From the NCBI GenBank assembly GCA_964489215.1, contig CAZAYB010000035.1:1-17466 (forward strand): a stretch of 17,466 bases of DNA. Reading direction: 5' to 3'. Origin of the DNA: CAZAYB01 sp964489215. GTDB taxonomy: Bacteria; Planctomycetota; Phycisphaerae; Sedimentisphaerales; Anaerohalosphaeraceae. Positions within the stretch are counted from its first letter, which is position 1, and each line of letters starts with the position of its first letter. Made by a program: the position numbers and the translations under genes. Below the pieces are notes generated by a model, which was not told the DNA's origin, ran no database searches, and saw nothing but the letters and a program-made list of their open reading frames with translations. Below, piece by piece: positions 16,404-17,466 of this stretch.

Positions 16404-16430
16404 TTTCTCATAGCTTGCAGCCCTGAGAAA
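16404..16430. repeat. 7-bp inverted repeat
   Basis: TTTCTCA at 16404-16410 is matched by TGAGAAA at 16424-16430 around a 13-base loop, between the iterons and the second G-rich tract. There is no T run suited to a terminator. It may be a binding site or part of a structured RNA; the evidence is modest. Confidence 0.45.
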
Positions 16431-16432
16431 AA

Positions 16433-16472
16433 GGGGGCATATAGGGTCTATTTTGGGGGGAGGGGTTTTGGG
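16433..16472. repeat. Five G runs with G-quadruplex potential, right flank of the iterons
   Basis: G runs of 5, 3, 6, 4 and 3 lie on the plus strand, separated by 6, 8, 1 and 4 bases. With one slightly long loop (8) this meets a relaxed G-quadruplex pattern. The last part repeats the left-flank tract (GGGGGG then one base then GGGG and TTT). Confidence 0.6.
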
Positions 16473-16493
16473 CCTAAAGGCTACAGAGCTAAC

Positions 16494-16510
16494 AGGACCT
16501 AAAAGGTCTT
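16494..16510. repeat. Small hairpin with a repeated AAGGTCTT
   Basis: AGGACCT and AGGTCTT pair (one G-T wobble) around an AAA loop. AAGGTCTT then recurs at 16512-16519, offering an alternative partner for the left arm. A still smaller GCC-TAAA-GGC hairpin precedes it at 16472-16481. These may be parts of a leader RNA read from either strand; nothing shows which. Confidence 0.4.
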
Positions 16511-16567
16511 TAAGGTCTTATAAAATCTGGACAAACCATTAATACATAAGTCAAAACTTTTGAACTA

Positions 16568-16648
16568 AAGTATAATAGTATTATACAATCTCTTTTTTGG
16601 CTTTTGGGAAAAAAGTCTGAGACTATATTGTATAATACTATTATACTT
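16568..16648. repeat. Perfect 22-bp inverted repeat with nested palindromes (operator-like)
   Basis: The arms at 16568-16589 and 16627-16648 are exact reverse complements, 37 bases apart. Each arm contains the 17-base palindrome GTATAATAGTATTATAC (16570-16586, and in the opposite sense 16630-16646), symmetric about a central base. The intervening DNA has an inner 7-bp pairing, CTTTTTT with AAAAAAG. Two identical symmetric sites 60 bases apart, one holding the -10 box of a minus-strand promoter, look like paired operators for a dimeric repressor; as RNA the whole would form one long stem-loop. The TATAAT content in both senses could also give -10 boxes on either strand. Confidence 0.85.
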
Positions 16649-16669
16649 AGTTTTAGCAGGGCCTGTCAA
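16640..16669 (-). promoter_or_regulatory. Second minus-strand promoter, -10 inside the palindrome
   Basis: On the minus strand TTGACA (16664-16669) is followed after 18 bases by TATAAT (16640-16645). Both hexamers are perfect. The -10 lies in the right-hand palindrome, so a protein bound there would block it. Transcripts would run left through the second palindrome, G-rich tracts and iterons towards the late genes, with no gene for about 500 bases. Confidence 0.7.
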
Positions 16670-16686
16670 AGCGAACAGGTTTTTTT
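16662..16686 (+). terminator. Plus-strand intrinsic terminator-like hairpin
   Basis: CCTGT (16662-16666) pairs with ACAGG (16675-16679) around an 8-base loop, with seven T (16680-16686) straight after. The stem is short, so strength is uncertain. It overlaps the -35 box of the minus-strand promoter. It would end any plus-strand RNA coming through the iteron region. Confidence 0.5.
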
Positions 16687-16805
16687 AGATTCATAAGTCC
16701 TTTATCTACCGCAACTCCCTAATGGATTATAAGTAAAAAAATGTCTACTTTAGAACCCGATGTTTTTTATCCGATTATCCATATCAAAACTATTGCTAAA
16801 TCTGG

Positions 16806-16822
16806 ATATAATAATATTATAC
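16806..16822. promoter_or_regulatory. Third operator-like palindrome
   Basis: ATATAATAATATTATAC differs from the palindrome in the 22-bp inverted repeat arms at two of 17 positions and keeps the TATAATA-n-TATTATA symmetry. It ends 28 bases before the -35 box of the plus-strand promoter, a reasonable place for a regulator of that promoter. AT-rich sequence makes chance palindromes likelier, so certainty is moderate. Confidence 0.5.
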
Positions 16823-16850
16823 TTTTTTTCCAAAATTTAAGTTTTTTTGG

Positions 16851-16878
16851 TTGACAAATCAAAGAAATATGATACAAT
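16851..16878 (+). promoter_or_regulatory. Promoter for the plus-strand small genes
   Basis: TTGACA (16851-16856) and TACAAT (16873-16878) are 16 bases apart, with an extended -10 TG one base before the hexamer (TGATACAAT). It precedes the first small gene by about 55 bases and is the only good plus-strand promoter I found in the intergenic region. Confidence 0.8.
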
Positions 16879-16905
16879 TGCCGATATAGTAATAAGTAAC
16901 AAATA

Positions 16906-16935
16906 ATAAACTATTTTTGAAAGGGAATGAAAATG
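16906..16935 (+). promoter_or_regulatory. Repeated gene leader, copy 1
   Basis: ATAAACTATT, a T run, GAAAGGGA and ATGGAAA form a leader that recurs before the next two genes (17190-17233 and 17430-17466). The ribosome-binding site AAGGG is 7-8 bases before ATG 16933, which decides that start over ATG 16927. Confidence 0.7.
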
Positions 16936-17139
16936 GAAATATGGATTAAAATCGAAACAGGAAACGCGGCTTTTGAGAGTGAAAATACAGAAACCACGCG
17001 AATATTAAAAGAATTAGCGAGTAAGCTTGAATATAGCTTTGATGATACCGTGTATCTGCGGGACTATAATGGCAATAAAGTAGGCTTTTGTGCCTGCTAT
17101 GAAAAGCCCCAAAAACTTATCAATGAAAGTGAGGCTTAA
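16933..17139 (+). CDS. Small uncharacterised phage protein (LRDxNGNxVG family)
   Basis: The product from ATG 16933 has 68 residues (MEIWIKIETGNAAFESEN...). I prefer this start to ATG 16927, since AAGGG ends only 1 base before the latter. The ordered features are a beta strand (IWIKIET), GNAAFES, a helix (TTRILKELASKLEYS) and YLRDYNGNKVGFCACYE. Short proteins with 'TGNAAF...RILreLAd.l......LrDxNGNkVG' occur widely in phages and mobile elements of proteobacteria; I recall them as uncharacterised. It is the first gene after the plus-strand promoter, followed after 87 bases by another small gene with the same leader. An early role is likely from position; the biochemical function is unknown. Confidence 0.78.
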   Translation: MEIWIKIETGNAAFESENTETTRILKELASKLEYSFDDTVYLRDYNGNKVGFCACYEKPQKLINESEA

Positions 17140-17141
17140 AT

Positions 17142-17174
17142 TGGTCCAGGTATAACCTTAACCATTAAGGACCA
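17142..17174 (+). other. Mutually exclusive hairpins between the two small genes
   Basis: CCTTAA-CCA-TTAAGG (17156-17170) is a perfect 6-bp hairpin. TGGTCC (17142-17147) can instead pair with GGACCA (17169-17174). The two share GG at 17169-17170 and cannot form fully together. No T run follows closely. It may influence mRNA processing or expression of the second gene; the evidence is only the pairing. Confidence 0.35.
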
Positions 17175-17189
17175 TCACAATCTTAACAT

Positions 17190-17233
17190 AATAAACTATT
17201 AACTTTTTTTTGAAAGAGATAAAACTATGGAAA
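17190..17233 (+). promoter_or_regulatory. Repeated gene leader, copy 2
   Basis: ATAAACTATT followed by AAC, eight T, GAAAGAGA and then AAACTATGGAAA repeats the leader of copy 1 with a slightly longer T run. It holds the ribosome-binding site of the second small gene. Confidence 0.65.
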
Positions 17234-17433
17234 CAAACAAAAGATATAATTTGTATGGCTTGCCAAAAGGCGAAACAAGGCCATACATGGAAGTTTTGCT
17301 TCTGACCGAAGCGACTCTTGACCAGTGCCAAAAGGTCAAATCTATAGCTAAAAAAGATGGTTATAGTAACATAAGACTGGCGGTTGTAGATTTGAGCACA
17401 CCGCCGGATTTTCAAAATGCGATAAACCTATAA
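17227..17433 (+). CDS. Small uncharacterised phage protein (YGLPKGETRPYMEVLL)
   Basis: This 68-aa protein has a start at 17227 preceded by AAAGAGA about 8 bases upstream. It reads METNKRYNLYGLPKGETRPY, then MEVLLLTEATLDQCQKVKSIAKKDGYSNIRLAVVD and LSTPPDFQNAINL. The pattern 'Y.iYGLPkGEt..y.E.lL.t.......kvkaiA.kDGf...rv...dg..PDF' is one I recall from small proteins encoded near replication or early genes in phages and conjugative elements; none has a defined activity that I know of. A compact alpha/beta fold is likely. No membrane or DNA-binding motif is seen. It is the second gene of the plus-strand operon and shares the repeated leader with both neighbours. Confidence 0.75.
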   Translation: METNKRYNLYGLPKGETRPYMEVLLLTEATLDQCQKVKSIAKKDGYSNIRLAVVDLSTPPDFQNAINL

Positions 17434-17466
17434 ACTATTTTTTAAAAGGGACTGAAACTATGGAAA
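17430..17466 (+). promoter_or_regulatory. Repeated gene leader, copy 3
   Basis: ATAAACTATTTTTTAAAAGGG then ACTGAAACTATGGAAA follows the second small gene; its TAA at 17431-17433 is that gene's stop codon. It matches copy 1 almost base for base and ends at the next start codon. Confidence 0.7.
17460..17466 (+). CDS. Start of a third small plus-strand gene (cut by window edge)
   Basis: ATGGAAA at the right edge follows AAAAGGG at a spacing of about 9 bases and the same leader as the two preceding genes, so a third gene of the operon very probably starts at 17460. Only two codons are visible, so no product can be named. Confidence 0.6.

Larger units (their letters stand above)
16133..16932. other. 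Intergenic control region between divergent operons
   Basis: About 800 bases have no convincing gene on either strand. They hold three promoters, iteron-like repeats, G-rich tracts, hairpins, a long inverted repeat and a terminator-like element, listed separately. A TTATCCATA at 16775-16783 is one mismatch from a DnaA box (TTATCCACA). I interpret it as a transcription switch and possible replication origin; the order of elements is seen, the function is inferred. Confidence 0.65.

Noticed and set aside
16741..16854. 37-codon plus-strand frame (MSTLEPDVFYPIIHIKTIAK...)
   Set aside because: It has no ribosome-binding site, overlaps the third palindrome and the -35 of the early promoter, and ends in poly-Phe from T runs.
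17158..17415. Minus-strand 85-codon frame
   Set aside because: It is antisense to the second small plus-strand gene, which has a leader, ribosome-binding site and family-like motifs; the minus frame has none.

Overview
This window is the virion-morphogenesis half of a tailed phage (Caudoviricetes) with a short-tailed, T7-like (podovirus) particle. It looks like an AT-rich, probably metagenomic contig, because an assembly gap of 10 N lies at 8337-8346. The genes use the standard bacterial code, Shine-Dalgarno starts and near-perfect sigma70 promoters (TTGACA-17-TATAAT), and the tail genes include T7-type ejection proteins. Together these suggest a Gram-negative, probably proteobacterial host whose own RNA polymerase transcribes the late genes. 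No phage RNA polymerase, integrase, lysis or replication gene is visible here.

The minus strand, read from 16132 down to 1, is one compact late operon. Its order is an unknown 234-aa protein, small terminase, large terminase, a small portal-adjacent protein, portal (head-tail connector), a Bbp19-like 100-aa protein, scaffold, major capsid protein, an unknown structural protein (cut by the N gap), tail tubular protein A (N-terminus lost in the gap), tail tubular protein B, a GNAT-fold protein, and three ejection-type proteins. The last of these runs off the left edge. From tail tubular A onward the order matches T7 genes 11-12-13-14-15-16. The terminase pair, which T7 carries near the right end, here leads the operon. 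Many genes overlap or abut (ATGA, TAATG), implying translational coupling. A second consensus promoter sits just upstream of the capsid gene, and hairpins follow the capsid gene and precede the small terminase, so capsid expression appears to be set separately from the rest.

The region from about 16133 to 16932 has no convincing gene and is the most unusual part. From left to right it holds the late promoter (minus strand); seven and a half tandem copies of a 17-bp repeat flanked by two similar G-rich tracts; a series of small hairpins; a perfect 22-bp inverted repeat whose arms each contain a 17-bp palindrome, with a second minus-strand promoter whose -10 box lies inside one palindrome; a plus-strand terminator-like hairpin; a third, degenerate palindrome; and a plus-strand promoter. 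I read it as a combined control region, possibly also a replication origin with iterons, between divergent transcription units.

To the right, on the plus strand, are two small genes and the first bases of a third. Each is preceded by nearly the same leader sequence (TAAACTATT, then a T run, then a purine-rich ribosome-binding site). They resemble small uncharacterised phage proteins and are probably part of an early operon continuing beyond the window.
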